A DNA stretch of 64,000 bases from Caulobacter segnis ATCC 21756 (GCF_000092285.1 NC_014100.1:1922001-1986000), one strand, 5' to 3'; shown: positions 28,531-37,832, numbered from the stretch's first letter. Notes: generated from the sequence alone by a model not told the origin. A program made the numbers and translations.

Positions 28531-28720
28531 GGGGCAGGTCTCCTGGCTCACGGGTCACGGCTTCCGGTCCGGCCTTCCCAACGCCCGAGGACGTCAGTGA
28601 CACGAGATGGACCTTCGGCTCGCCGCTTACAGTTGCGGGGGCAGCGCCGGCGTCGCACCGGCTTCCCTCTTAGCTCCACGCCCTCCGAAGAGGATGGGGA
28701 GAACCACGACAACCCTATCA
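28531..28720 (-). promoter_or_regulatory. Cobalamin (B12) riboswitch upstream of mesX-mesD
   Basis: Read on the minus strand, the leader contains the conserved core GCCGGTGCGACGCCGGCGCT, then the CCCCCGCAACTGTAAGCGG segment, a TGTCACTG element and, at 28533-28548, the B12 box AGCCAGGAGACCTGCC. This is the standard cobalamin riboswitch layout. With B12 bound it should shut off the downstream genes, which encode a B12-independent methionine synthase about 125 bases further on. Outer limits are approximate. Confidence 0.93.
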
Positions 28721-28926
28721 AACGACCATCCACTAACGGTGTCAATGGGACATAAGGATATCTTTATGTGTTTAAGCGCCGCGTGCGGAGCCGTGTTTTC
28801 GGAGCTGTCTTAGAAACTGCTCCTGACGCTGCGCCGCCGGTTACGACTGCGGGTGCGCGAACGCTCAACAGACGGGCGTAGACCGTGTCGAGTGAAAAAC
28901 GACGAGCGCGGCCGAACATCTAGACA

Positions 28927-28959
28927 GCCAAATGTGGATGATTGATCATCCAACTTGGC
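28927..28959. promoter_or_regulatory. Dyad operator candidate upstream of AraC gene
   Basis: A perfect inner dyad GGATGAT-TG-ATCATCC (28936-28951) is flanked by GCCAA (28927-28931) and TTGGC (28955-28959), so the whole 33-base stretch is nearly symmetric. The core TGGATGATTG recurs near 29945-29954 before the SDR gene, which suggests one regulator acting on both genes. It lies 24 bases before the AraC start codon. Confidence 0.55.
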
Positions 28960-28982
28960 AAATCTGTTTTCGGTCGTCCTCC

Positions 28983-29951
28983 ATGGATCCCCTCAGCGAC
29001 ATTATTACCCTGCTTCGCCCGAGCTCGATCGTCTCCAAGCCGATCACTGGGCGGGGGCGCTGGGGCGTGCGTTACGCGGCCCATGATATGCCCGGCTATA
29101 CGATCATTCTGAAGGGGCGCTGCTGGATCGCTTTCGAGGGCCAAGCACCGATGGCTCTGGAGGAAGGCGACTTCCTTCTGCTCCCGTCGACCCCGGCGTT
29201 CGTCCTGGGCAGCCATCCCGACGTCGACGGCCCGTCGCGCGATCCAAGCGATGCGCCGGTGCGGCACGGCGACCAAGAGGGCGAAGCGCAGTTCGAGTCA
29301 CTGGGCGGCGCCTTCCGGATCGAGCGGGCGAACGCCCCACTACTGCTCGCCCTAATGCCCCGCATGATCCACATTCCCGCGTCCGAGGGGCGGACGGCCA
29401 GGCTTGGGACCCTCATTGGGCTGATTGTGCAGGAATGCGCCCGCGAGGATCCGGGCAAGGACATGATCCTGCAGCGGCTGCTGGAGGTCCTGTTGGTCGA
29501 GGCGCTGCGCTGGCGCCCCGTGGCCGGAGATGACGCGCGGACCGGCTTGCTTCGTGGCATGCGCGATCCGGCCTTGGCGCGAGTCCTGAGCGCCATGCAC
29601 TCGGACGTGCGGGCGCACTGGACGGTCGCGGGGTTGGCCAAGGTGGCCGGCCTTTCGCGATCGGCTTTCGCCGCGCGGTTCGGCGAAGCGCTGGGCTGTG
29701 GCCCGATTGAATATCTGGCGCGGTGGCGCATGGCTCTGGCCAAGGACGCCCTGATCGGCGGGGCCAAGACCCTGGACCGGATCGCGGACGAGATCGGCTA
29801 CGAATCCGCCAGCGCCTTCAGCACCGCTTTCCGCAAACGGTTGGGCTGCTCCCCCGGACGGTTTGCTCGCGCGGGCGACGCTGTCGCCGGCCGCTTCGAT
29901 CCGGCGCAGCGCGAGCGCGCCGTCGGAGCCTTGGCGCACTATATTGGATGA
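28983..29951 (+). CDS. AraC-family transcriptional regulator (cupin_6 sensor)
   Basis: A 322-residue regulator with an N-terminal cupin-type sensor (about residues 10-190) and a C-terminal double helix-turn-helix. The first helix-turn-helix is in WTVAGLAKVAGLSRSAFAARF and the second in LDRIADEIGYESASAFSTAF, with RKRLGCSPGRF at the end. This class, similar to regulators beside short-chain dehydrogenase genes, usually controls its neighbour. I chose ATG 28983; an upstream ATG at 28932 lies inside the dyad operator. The SDR gene follows on the same strand after 86 bp containing a related repeat. Confidence 0.88.
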   Translation: MDPLSDIITLLRPSSIVSKPITGRGRWGVRYAAHDMPGYTIILKGRCWIAFEGQAPMALEEGDFLLLPSTPAFVLGSHPDVDGPSRDPSDAPVRHGDQEGEAQFESLGGAFRIERANAPLLLALMPRMIHIPASEGRTARLGTLIGLIVQECAREDPGKDMILQRLLEVLLVEALRWRPVAGDDARTGLLRGMRDPALARVLSAMHSDVRAHWTVAGLAKVAGLSRSAFAARFGEALGCGPIEYLARWRMALAKDALIGGAKTLDRIADEIGYESASAFSTAFRKRLGCSPGRFARAGDAVAGRFDPAQRERAVGALAHYIG

Positions 29952-30037
29952 TTGGAAATGAAATTTGGACATTTGATTATCGATAGTCCTCCGCCGTGAC
30001 CGTATTGAGGGATCACTGAAACTCTTGGAGATCCCCT

Positions 30038-30793
30038 ATGCCGACCGTCCTGATCACCGGCGCATCCTCAGGCTACGGCCTCGAGACGGCCCGCCACTTC
30101 CTGGCCAAGGGCTGGAACGTCATTGCGACGATGCGCAATCCCAGAACCGACACCCTGCCGCGCTCGGAGGCCCTGCGGATCCTCCCCCTGGATGTCACCG
30201 ACCCCGGAAGCATCGCCGCCTGCGTCGAGGTCGCCGGCTCAGTCGACGTCCTGGTCAACAACGCCGGCATCGGGGTCGTCGGCGCCTTCGAGGCCACGCC
30301 AATGGACCACATCCGCAAGGTGTTCGACACGAACACCTTTGGCGTGATGGCCATGTGCCAAGCCCTCATCCCTCAGATGCGAGAGCGACGCTCCGGCGTC
30401 ATTGTCAACGTCACCTCCAGCGTGACCCTGTCGGACATGCCTCTTGCCGCCGCCTACAAGGCCAGCAAGCAGGCGATCGAGGGTTTCTCAGAGTCTCTGG
30501 TCCACGAACTCGGCTATTTCGACGTGCGCGTAAAGCTGGTGGAGCCCGGTTACGCTCCGACCACGCGGTTCGCTCAGAACACCTCGATCAATCCGCTAGA
30601 TCTGATTCCCGCGCCCTACGAGGCGTTCGCGGCGCCGATTTTCGAAGCGTTCGCCACGCCGCAGATGACGACGAAAGAGCGTGATGTCGCCGAAGCGATC
30701 TGGGTCGCGGCCAACGACGCTTCGGGCCGGATTCACTTTCCCGCGGGCGAGGACGCGGTCGATCTGGCCCGGCGGCGTACATTCGGCGGTTGA
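30038..30793 (+). CDS. SDR-family oxidoreductase
   Basis: A 251-residue classical SDR with TGASSGYG for the cofactor, NNAGIG, the Ser in NVTSSVT and the YKASK Tyr/Lys pair. It is of the type often found under AraC control in proteobacteria, and it sits 86 bp behind such a regulator. The spacer has GGATGATTGG (about 29946-29955) and ATTTGATTATC, which echo the dyad at 28927-28959. Substrate unknown. It converges with the beta-lactamase-fold gene, with a 130-base gap holding no evident gene. Confidence 0.87.
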   Translation: MPTVLITGASSGYGLETARHFLAKGWNVIATMRNPRTDTLPRSEALRILPLDVTDPGSIAACVEVAGSVDVLVNNAGIGVVGAFEATPMDHIRKVFDTNTFGVMAMCQALIPQMRERRSGVIVNVTSSVTLSDMPLAAAYKASKQAIEGFSESLVHELGYFDVRVKLVEPGYAPTTRFAQNTSINPLDLIPAPYEAFAAPIFEAFATPQMTTKERDVAEAIWVAANDASGRIHFPAGEDAVDLARRRTFGG

Positions 30794-30925
30794 GCCGTAG
30801 GCGCCGCCGTCCGGTAGGCGCGCTTTCCTTCGAAAGTTCATCGAAGCCGACAATCTCGTCCCCGCCAGATCCAAGCCTGGTCGAGGCAGGCTGCGTGACC
30901 AATATGGTTGCTAGCCAGATAGCGC

Positions 30926-32104
30926 TTAGGGGGCTCTGGGAACAGACACGGAAACAACGCGATCGCTTTCGCTGCGATGGTCCGTGACGACCACACGATA
31001 GTCCGCGCCGCCTGGCGCAACGCGGACCACGATGTGCCCCTCGCGCGCGGTCAGGCGGTCGGTCAGCCAGTGGTGAGCCATCTCATTGGCCGGCGAGAGG
31101 CCGGTGGCGAAGACGTCGCGCGGACCGGGATAGAGCCTCTGGCTGAACATCCGTTCCAGCACGTCGCTGCTGGGATGGGCCACGTGCCAGGCGGGGATGA
31201 TCCAGGTCCGCGGTTTCAGGGCGCGCACCACGTCGGCGCCGGTGGCGTCGAACATGCCGTGATGCGCGGCGACCGCCACGTCCACGGGACCGGCGGCCTG
31301 GGCGGCGGGCGTCTCGACGTCACGCCAGGGCAGGGTCCCGTCGAAGCTCTGGCTGGTCAGGTCGCCGGCCGCGAAATAGCCGAACGCGCCGTAGCGCAGC
31401 CGGATGGCGGCCGAGCAGGCGTTCTCGTCGGGGATGTCGGTGGCCGCCAGTGTGTCGATGGCCGGGAAGAGGCGGCGAGTGTCGCTTCCGTGTCCGGTCC
31501 AGACCTCGCCGTTGGCGGCAAGATTGCGGATTTCGGCGCCGGGGAGTTGAAGCTGGTCGGCCGCTCCGACCCGAAAACGCTCGATCTTGCCGCCGGCCTG
31601 GACCCGTTCATGAACGAAGGCGACATAGGCCTTCAGGAACGGCGCGTCCGATGGCCTTGGATAGGTATAGTCAGGCCAGGCGCGGTCGACCAGCTTGCCG
31701 ATCGGCAGCGCCTTGGCGACATCGTACAGGCCGTCGATGTGGTCGGGGTGCAGGTGGCTGACCAGGAAGGCGTCCAGCTTTGGCGTTCCGGTCGCGGCGA
31801 GATGCCGTCGGGCATAGCGGCCAATCCACTCACCAGGACGGCGCTCGGCGCTGGGCCGGGCGTCCAGGCTGGCTGGCGTCGGCGTGGTCGAGGCGCCGGC
31901 GTCGATCATCAGGCTGGAGCCATCCGGTCCGATGATCAGTGTCGAGTCGCCTTTGCCGGTGGCGATGTGGTGGATGTCCAGGCCGCCGGGCCGCCACGGG
32001 CGTAGCGGCTGGCCGACGACATCTTCGCCAGCAGGAAGAGGGGCGGCCGCGCCCAGCGCCGCGGCGCCCAGCAGCAGCCCCCGCCGGGTCACGACCGCCG
32101 CCAT
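30926..32104 (-). CDS. Exported metallo-beta-lactamase-fold hydrolase
   Basis: A 392-residue protein with a Tat-like signal (VTRRGLLLGAAALGAAAP, residues about 4-21) and a metallo-beta-lactamase fold. LVSHLHPDHIDGL is the HxHxDH metal motif, with AAGDL and VAVAAHHG as later ligands. The overall pattern is that of ComEC-like beta-lactamase-fold domains, whose free-standing forms have unknown substrates. Its ATG overlaps the TonB receptor stop by one base (TGATG), so they are co-translated. In this locus it plays the positional role that the CehA-type gene has on the other side, so the two receptors each come with an exported hydrolase that may release the ligand. Confidence 0.83.
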   Translation of the reverse strand: MAAVVTRRGLLLGAAALGAAAPLPAGEDVVGQPLRPWRPGGLDIHHIATGKGDSTLIIGPDGSSLMIDAGASTTPTPASLDARPSAERRPGEWIGRYARRHLAATGTPKLDAFLVSHLHPDHIDGLYDVAKALPIGKLVDRAWPDYTYPRPSDAPFLKAYVAFVHERVQAGGKIERFRVGAADQLQLPGAEIRNLAANGEVWTGHGSDTRRLFPAIDTLAATDIPDENACSAAIRLRYGAFGYFAAGDLTSQSFDGTLPWRDVETPAAQAAGPVDVAVAAHHGMFDATGADVVRALKPRTWIIPAWHVAHPSSDVLERMFSQRLYPGPRDVFATGLSPANEMAHHWLTDRLTAREGHIVVRVAPGGADYRVVVTDHRSESDRVVSVSVPRAP

Positions 32105-34479
32105 CAGAACTTGGCCGACAGCATGACGCCGACCGTGCGCGGCTCGCCCAGATACTCGGCCAGCACACCTTGGGTGGACGGGGTCAGCAGGAAGTCGACA
32201 TCGCCCAGGTTCTTGGCCCAGGCCGTCAGCATCCAGCGGCCATCCTGGCTCTCATAGCCCAGCGACAGGTTGGTCAGAGCGTAGCTGTCGATATGCAGGT
32301 TCGGGTCCTTGGTCGCGCCGGTGTAGTAGCTGTCGGTATAGGCCCAGCTGATCGCGCCGGTGACATAGCCCGCGCCGTCCAGCGGGACCCGGACGTCGGC
32401 GGCCAGCGAGCCCTTGTTGCGCGGCGACGAGCCCAGCGGATTGCCGGTGTTCACCGCGCCACCCGGAATGACGAAATCGTCGTAGACGGTGTCCAGCAGG
32501 CCGTAGTTGGCGCTGAGGTTCAGCCAGGGCAGGGGACGCCAGGCGATCTCGACCTCGGCGCCTTCGACCGTCGCCTGGCCGGCGTTGGTGATGGTCAGCA
32601 CGCGGGTCAGGTTGTTGAAGAACAGCTCCTGCTTGTCCTTGTAGTCCATGTGGAAGACCGAGGCGTTGATCCGCAGGGTGTCGGCCAGCCACTGGGACTT
32701 CACGCCCAGCTCGTAGTTGGTGACGGTCTCGGGATCGAACGGCTTGGTCAGAGCCGTGATCACCGCCGCGTCGGTGTTGAAGCCGCCGGCCGTGTAGCCG
32801 CGCGTGACGCTGCCATAGACCTTGAAGTCCTCGCGCGGCGTCCAGCTGAGCACGGCGCGGGGCGTGACCTCGCTCCAGTCGGCCTTGAGGTCGCGGGCCA
32901 TGAAGCTGCCGGTCGCCGGGCGAACGAAATCGGTGCGAACCAGCGAGGCGGTCTTCTCGTCATGGGTGTAGCGCGCGCCCAGGGTCAGGTCGAAGGCGGC
33001 CGGCAAGCGCAGCGTCCCGTCGACGAAGGCGGCGTAGCTTCTGGTCTTCACCGCCTGGTCGGTCAGGACGTCGGACAAGGCCACGCCCGAAACAGCGGCC
33101 AGGCCTCTGGTGCGCAGTTGGCGCTTGGCGTCCTCGTCCGCGAAATAGACGCCGGCCACCAGGTCGCCGCGCGACCATTTCGGGCTGGCCCAGCGGACTT
33201 CCTGCGAGAACAGGCCCACATCGTCGACGTCGCGGTTGACCGACTGGGTGTTGGTCCCGGTCAGAAAGCGATAGCTGGCGCCTGTGCCCGAATAGTCCTC
33301 GCCCGACTGCGACCCGCGATAGCCGGTGATGGCGGTGACTTGGCCGACGGGCGCGTTCCAGTAGATCCGCCCGGAGGCGCCCCACTGGTTCCGGGCGAAG
33401 CCCTGGTTGTAGCCCAGCTCGGAGGTGCGGCGGTCGCCATCCGAGCCGGCGGCCTTGGACGACAGAGTGCGGCCGCCATTGTGGTCCTCGGCATAATCGG
33501 CGCCCAGCAGCACCTCGACGTCGTCGCTGGCCTGCAGGCGGGCCTGGGCGCGCAGGCTCTTGCTGTCGAGGTCATCCTGCTCGCGGCCGGTCAAGCGGTC
33601 CTTCCCATAGCCCTCGTGCTGCTTCAGTGAGCCGGCCAGACGAAAGGCCAGGGTGTCGCCGACCGGGATGTCGACGCGGCCGTCGACCTGCTTCAGGTCA
33701 TAGTCGCCCGCGCCGATACGGATCGCGCCCGATGCATCTCCATAGGCCGGCTTGCCGGTGTCCAGCACGATGGCGCCGCCGGTGACGTTGCGACCGAACA
33801 GCGTGCCTTGGGGGCCTTTCAGCACCTGCACCGAGTTGAGGCCATAGAGCTCGAAGGCGGCGGCGCTGTTGCGAGGGACGAAGAGGTCGTCGATGACCAC
33901 GGCGACCGGCTTGTTGGCGCCGATCTGGGTGAAGGTGTTGGTCGCGCCGCGGATCGCGATGGTTGGGCTGGACTGGCTGAACGACGAGACCAGCAGTCCC
34001 GGTGTCAGGCGCGAGATGTCGCGCAGGCTTTCCAGGCGATAGGTTTCGACCGCGCGGCCGGAAAAGGCGGTCAGCGAGATCGGCACGCCTTGGGCGGCTT
34101 CCTCGCGCTTCTGGGCGGTGACGATGATGGTGTCCAGCGCGATGGGTTCCGGCTCGATAGCGGTGGCCTGCGTCGTGGCGCGACGCAGGACGATGACGCC
34201 GTTGCTGTCGGAGACGATCTCCAGGCCGGTTCCGTCGATCAGCTTTCGTAGGGCGGCGCGGGCGTCCATCGGGCCTTTGAGAGCCTGGGTGCGGACGCCT
34301 TCCAACCCGTCGGCCGGGGCTACGACCTGCAGGCCCGCCTGCCGCGCGAAGGCGGAGATGGCCGAGGCCACGCCCTGGGCGGGCACGTTGAAGGTCCGCT
34401 GCTGGGCTGCCGCCGGCATGGCGCAGGTCAGGAGAGCAAGAGCGGCCGCGCCGCCGGCCAGGGTTGTCTTCCGCATCAT
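32104..34479 (-). CDS. STN-domain TonB-dependent receptor (FecA-like transducer)
   Basis: A 791-residue outer-membrane receptor. The signal peptide (about 1-25) is followed by an STN signalling domain (FNVPAQGVASAISAFARQAG, then LRKLIDGTGLEIVSDSNGV), a TonB box DTIIVTAQKREE, a plug with VLKGPQGTLFGRNVTGG, and a barrel ending in AKF. The STN domain is the part that tells FecR a ligand is bound. The fecR gene upstream is split, so the signalling chain may be altered. A ligand such as a siderophore, sugar or phosphorylated compound cannot be chosen from sequence; the IDDLFVPRNSAAAF plug pattern is of the general family. Confidence 0.92.
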   Translation of the reverse strand: MMRKTTLAGGAAALALLTCAMPAAAQQRTFNVPAQGVASAISAFARQAGLQVVAPADGLEGVRTQALKGPMDARAALRKLIDGTGLEIVSDSNGVIVLRRATTQATAIEPEPIALDTIIVTAQKREEAAQGVPISLTAFSGRAVETYRLESLRDISRLTPGLLVSSFSQSSPTIAIRGATNTFTQIGANKPVAVVIDDLFVPRNSAAAFELYGLNSVQVLKGPQGTLFGRNVTGGAIVLDTGKPAYGDASGAIRIGAGDYDLKQVDGRVDIPVGDTLAFRLAGSLKQHEGYGKDRLTGREQDDLDSKSLRAQARLQASDDVEVLLGADYAEDHNGGRTLSSKAAGSDGDRRTSELGYNQGFARNQWGASGRIYWNAPVGQVTAITGYRGSQSGEDYSGTGASYRFLTGTNTQSVNRDVDDVGLFSQEVRWASPKWSRGDLVAGVYFADEDAKRQLRTRGLAAVSGVALSDVLTDQAVKTRSYAAFVDGTLRLPAAFDLTLGARYTHDEKTASLVRTDFVRPATGSFMARDLKADWSEVTPRAVLSWTPREDFKVYGSVTRGYTAGGFNTDAAVITALTKPFDPETVTNYELGVKSQWLADTLRINASVFHMDYKDKQELFFNNLTRVLTITNAGQATVEGAEVEIAWRPLPWLNLSANYGLLDTVYDDFVIPGGAVNTGNPLGSSPRNKGSLAADVRVPLDGAGYVTGAISWAYTDSYYTGATKDPNLHIDSYALTNLSLGYESQDGRWMLTAWAKNLGDVDFLLTPSTQGVLAEYLGEPRTVGVMLSAKF

Positions 34480-34571
34480 ATGATCGCCCCGAAATTCGCC
34501 GGTCCCGCGCCGGCCTCATCGGGGTGGAGCCTCCATGTCGAAACTCCCGCCATGCCGCCCTCGAAAAAAGT

Positions 34572-35544
34572 TCAGCCGCGCGAGAGGCGCACGCCATCGG
34601 CTTCCGTCGTAGCCCTTAGACCCAGGCTCAGCGCCGCGGCCTTTGCAAAGCCGTCGGGATCGCTGGCCGAGAACAGGCCGGTCATCTTCAGCTTCGCCAC
34701 GGCCGGGTCGTCGATGACGATGCGGCGATCGGAATAGCGGGCGAACTCGTCGGCGGCTTGGCCCAGGGTCAGGCCGTCCAGGTCGATCTGGCCCTGCCGC
34801 CAGGCCATGGCCCTATCCACAGCGGCCGAGCCGACCGTCGTGGGGACGAGCGCGCCGGCGGTCGCGACTTGCACGGCGTGCTCCGCGGAAAGGCGCACCG
34901 GCTTGCCCTCGGCCCCGCGCCAGACCTCGACGACGCCCTCGCGGACGATGACCCCGACCTGACCGTCGTCATGGGTGCGGACCGTGAAGCTGGTGCCGAC
35001 CGCCCGCACGCGCACGTCGCCGGCCACCACCACGAACGGACGGGCTGGGTCCTTGGCCACATCGAACAGGGCCTCGCCACGCAGCAGGTCGACCCGCCGC
35101 ATCTTCCCGTCGAAGGCGGCGCGGATGGTGGTGTCGGTGTTCAGAGTCACGGCCGAGCCGTCCTCAAGGGGCGCCGCGGCGGATGTCGCCCTTGGCCGTC
35201 GTCACCCGCCCCCTGAGGCTTAGCGCGGCATACCCGACGGCTCCCACCACCGAGGCGGCCGCCAGCAGACCCCCCGTGGCCAGCAGGCGGCGGCGGTCGG
35301 CGGCTTTCGCGGTGGGATGCGAGGCGGGCGCGAAATCGGCGCCCAGCCCGGCGGCGCGGTCCAGGTGAGCGTTGACGGCCAGAGCCTTGGCGTAGGCCCC
35401 GGCGCGACGCGGATCCTGCGCCGCCCAGGCCTCAAGGGCGGCCTGATCCTGATCCGACAGCGGCCCCCGGTCGACGCGCGCGGCCCAGGCGGCCGCGGCG
35501 GCGTCAATGTCGGCGCTGCTCTCTCGGATCGTGGTCAAGGTCAC
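34572..35544 (-). pseudogene. fecR: FecR-type anti-sigma regulator, reading frame split at CCT-TGA
   Basis: Two open pieces make one FecR. The N-terminal piece (GTG 35544 to stop 35164) has the anti-sigma domain and a membrane helix (GGLLAAASVVGAVGYAAL), then stops at GDIRRGAP. The C-terminal piece continues in the next frame from about 35163 with EDGSAVTLNTDTTIRAAFDG and the rest of the periplasmic domain to 34572. A single extra base, or a +1 ribosomal slip at CCT-TGA (35164-35169), would join them with the normal spacing. The start is supported by AGGA and overlaps the sigma gene by about 41 bases. A stop here leaves only the cytoplasmic part and helix, like the product of natural FecR cleavage. 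Sequencing error cannot be excluded. Confidence 0.75.
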
Positions 35545-36109
35545 TCGGGTCCTGCTCGCTACGGTTCCTAGATGCCTGGAAGCGTCGGTTTCCGCCACGT
35601 CCCAATGCATTCATCAGCACGCCTATGCCTTTTCCGACGTGCTTCTCGACCGTGTTCTCGGAAACGCCCATGCGGCGCGCGACCTCGCGCTGCGACAGGC
35701 CATGCACCTTGCGCAAGGTGAAGGCCTCGCGACACTTGGCCGGCAGACCCGCGATCAGGCCGGCGATGCGCGAGAGTTCCTGGCGGTCGGCGGCCACGGT
35801 CTCGGGCGAGGGCTCGTCGCTGGGCGGCTCCAGGGCCTCGGCCTCGGCCAGGGCTTCGAAGGCGACGATGCGGCTGCGACGCAAGCTGCGCAGCACCACC
35901 GACTTGGCGACCTCGAACATGTAGGTGCGGCCGTTCAGGATGTGGTCGACGCTCTCCAGGGCCGCGAGGATCGCGTAGGTCTCTTGGACGATGTCGTCGA
36001 CCTCGAGGCCCGCCAGCGGACGGCGAGCCAGCCAAGCGCGCAGGGCCGGCTCGTGCGGCAACGCGTTGCGCGCCAGCCAGATCGCCCGCTCATGTGTGGC
36101 TAAGGTCAT
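35504..36109 (-). CDS. fecI: ECF sigma factor, FecI type
   Basis: A 201-residue ECF sigma factor. Region 2 is in DDIVQETYAILAALE with the RTYMFEVAKSVVLRSLRRSRI helix, and region 4 in LPAKCREAFTLRKVHGLSQREVARRMGVSENTVEKHV (quoted in part: GLSQREVARRMGVSENTV). The C-terminal tail is unusually acidic and His-rich. It probably drives the TonB receptor gene at 32104-34479 under control of the FecR encoded next. It diverges from a second sigma gene 230 bp away, so the two systems share one regulatory interval. Confidence 0.9.
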   Translation of the reverse strand: MTLATHERAIWLARNALPHEPALRAWLARRPLAGLEVDDIVQETYAILAALESVDHILNGRTYMFEVAKSVVLRSLRRSRIVAFEALAEAEALEPPSDEPSPETVAADRQELSRIAGLIAGLPAKCREAFTLRKVHGLSQREVARRMGVSENTVEKHVGKGIGVLMNALGRGGNRRFQASRNRSEQDPSDLDHDPREQRRH

Positions 36110-36339
36110 AAGCCCAGTTTGCTAGCACCCCTTTATGACGGCCAGTCGTAAGCGCGGGTGACGACGATCCTCGGTTCCAAGCGCCGCGGATATCCGCAGC
36201 GTTCAGGCCAAAAGGTCGTCTTTAGGGCGGGAGGGCGTCGCTGGGGGCTCCGCCGCGCCGCTTCGTCGCCAAACTGACATCTCCGCCCGCTAGGGCAGGT
36301 CATAAGAGTCGGCGGCCTTTGTCGGCGAGGCGCAGTGCG
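36110..36339. promoter_or_regulatory. Shared divergent promoter of two ECF sigma genes
   Basis: A 230-base interval between two head-to-head sigma genes. It must carry both promoters. I see no clear box pair that I can assign with confidence and no gene. Confidence 0.6.
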
Positions 36340-36921
36340 ATGGCTTGGCTACGCGACATCGACAAATGGTTCGCCGAGGCGGTGTTGCCGTTCGCGGCGA
36401 ACTACCGCGCCTACGCGCGCAAGCTGACGCGCGACGCGGTCGAGGCCGAGGACCTCGTGCAGGAAGCCTACGCAAAGGTGCTGGGCGTTCCTGACTGGCG
36501 TGGGCTGGAGCGACCGGAGCGCTTTGTTCTGACCATCATTCGAAACCTGGCCTTCGAGCGCGTGCGACGAGCCAAGGTTATCGGCATTCGCCAGATCGGG
36601 GTGCTGGAGATGGAGACCCTCCCGGATCCCACGCCCGACGCCTACGCCGTCGCCAGCGCTCGCGAGGAACTACAGCGGGTGATCGAGGCGGTCGAGCGGC
36701 TGCCCGAACAGTGTCGGCGCGTGGTCATGCTGCGAAAAATGGAAGGGCTTTCGCCGGGCCAGATAGCGGTTCGGTTGAACTTGTCCATCTCTACGGTTGA
36801 AAAGCATCTGGCCAAGGGATTGGCCCTGCTCACCAAGGCGTTGGCGGCGGACGAAAGCCGAAGGATCGGAGTTAAGGCGAGTACATGGCGCAAGCGGGCG
36901 ATCAAGACAGAGACGCGCTGA
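36340..36921 (+). CDS. fecI: ECF sigma factor, FecI type
   Basis: A 193-residue ECF sigma factor with region 2 in AEDLVQEAYAKVLG and RFVLTIIRNLAFERVRRAKV, and region 4 in LPEQCRRVVMLRKMEGLSPGQIAVRLNLSISTVEKHL (quoted in part: GLSPGQIAVRLNLSISTV). ATG 36340 follows a GGCGAGG site; the TTG at 36319 would add seven residues. The gene overlaps fecR by 37 bases, which suggests coupled translation. It probably activates the TonB receptor gene at 37904. Confidence 0.9.
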   Translation: MAWLRDIDKWFAEAVLPFAANYRAYARKLTRDAVEAEDLVQEAYAKVLGVPDWRGLERPERFVLTIIRNLAFERVRRAKVIGIRQIGVLEMETLPDPTPDAYAVASAREELQRVIEAVERLPEQCRRVVMLRKMEGLSPGQIAVRLNLSISTVEKHLAKGLALLTKALAADESRRIGVKASTWRKRAIKTETR

Positions 36922-37832
36922 TCGCCCAGGCTTCGGAGTGGCTGGCGCGTCTGGACGCCGGACGAGCGGATTCTCGGGAATTCGAAGCCTGGCGCGACGC
37001 CGATCCTCGCCGCGCGGCCGCCTTCGCCGAGGTCGCCGCCGCTTGGAGCCGGCTGGACACCCTGCGCGACGCGCCGTCTCGCGCCGAGCCGGCGATGACC
37101 CGGCGCGCTTGGATGGGCGGTGGTCTCGCCCTGGCGGCCGGGCTTTCGGGGGCCGCCTATCTGGGGCGCGATCAATGGCTGCGCGCCCGCACGGTCACCG
37201 GGGTGGGGGAGCGTCGCACGATGGCGCTTCCTGACGGCAGCTCTGTCGAACTGAACACCGACACCGAGGTGCTCTGGCGCTTTGGTCGTGACCGGCGGCG
37301 GTTGTGGCTGAGGCGCGGGGAGATTGCGCTGACGATCGCCCATGATGCGCTGCGGCCGTTCGAACTCTTCACGCCGACCGGGCTGGCCAACCTCGCGCCG
37401 GGTCAATTCAACGCGCGCCTGCGGTCGACGGGTTTGGACCTGATCGTGCTGGCCGGCCGGGCGGCGATCCGGACCGCGGCGGGCGAGACCCAGGCCGCCG
37501 TCGTCAGTGCTACTGACCCCCGCCAGACCCTAGCGGTCACCGCCACGGGCGTCGCCGTCGCGGCTGCGCCTGAAGACGAAGTCCAGAACGTCCAGGCGTG
37601 GCGTCGCGGTGAAATCGTTTTCGAGGGGCAACGCCTGTCCGACGCTGTCGAGGAGTACAACCGCTACCTCGTACGCAAGATGGTCATAGAAGACCCCAAG
37701 GTCGGAGCCCTGCGCCTGGGCGGCCGTTTCATGACCGGCAATCCCGAAAGCTTCCTCGACGCCTTGCGGACAACGTTCGGTCTACGGATCATCGACGACG
37801 GATCGTCACGAATTCTTCTCAAATCTCGATAG
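36885..37832 (+). CDS. fecR: FecR-type anti-sigma/signal regulator
   Basis: A 315-residue intact FecR. The cytoplasmic anti-sigma domain (about residues 1-70) precedes a membrane helix (GGGLALAAGLSGAAYLG, about 78-95) and the periplasmic domain with RRTMALPDGSSVELNTDTEV and the C-terminal secretin/TonB-like part to residue 315. It holds the sigma factor inactive until the TonB receptor reports ligand. This whole copy is a useful comparison with the split copy across the divergent promoter: both have the same order of parts and RR-xxxx-DGS spacing. Confidence 0.9.
   Translation: MAQAGDQDRDALIAQASEWLARLDAGRADSREFEAWRDADPRRAAAFAEVAAAWSRLDTLRDAPSRAEPAMTRRAWMGGGLALAAGLSGAAYLGRDQWLRARTVTGVGERRTMALPDGSSVELNTDTEVLWRFGRDRRRLWLRRGEIALTIAHDALRPFELFTPTGLANLAPGQFNARLRSTGLDLIVLAGRAAIRTAAGETQAAVVSATDPRQTLAVTATGVAVAAAPEDEVQNVQAWRRGEIVFEGQRLSDAVEEYNRYLVRKMVIEDPKVGALRLGGRFMTGNPESFLDALRTTFGLRIIDDGSSRILLKSR

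Noticed and set aside
28370..28813. Several plus-strand open frames over the mesX leader
   Set aside because: They coincide with the conserved cobalamin riboswitch on the other strand and have no protein features.
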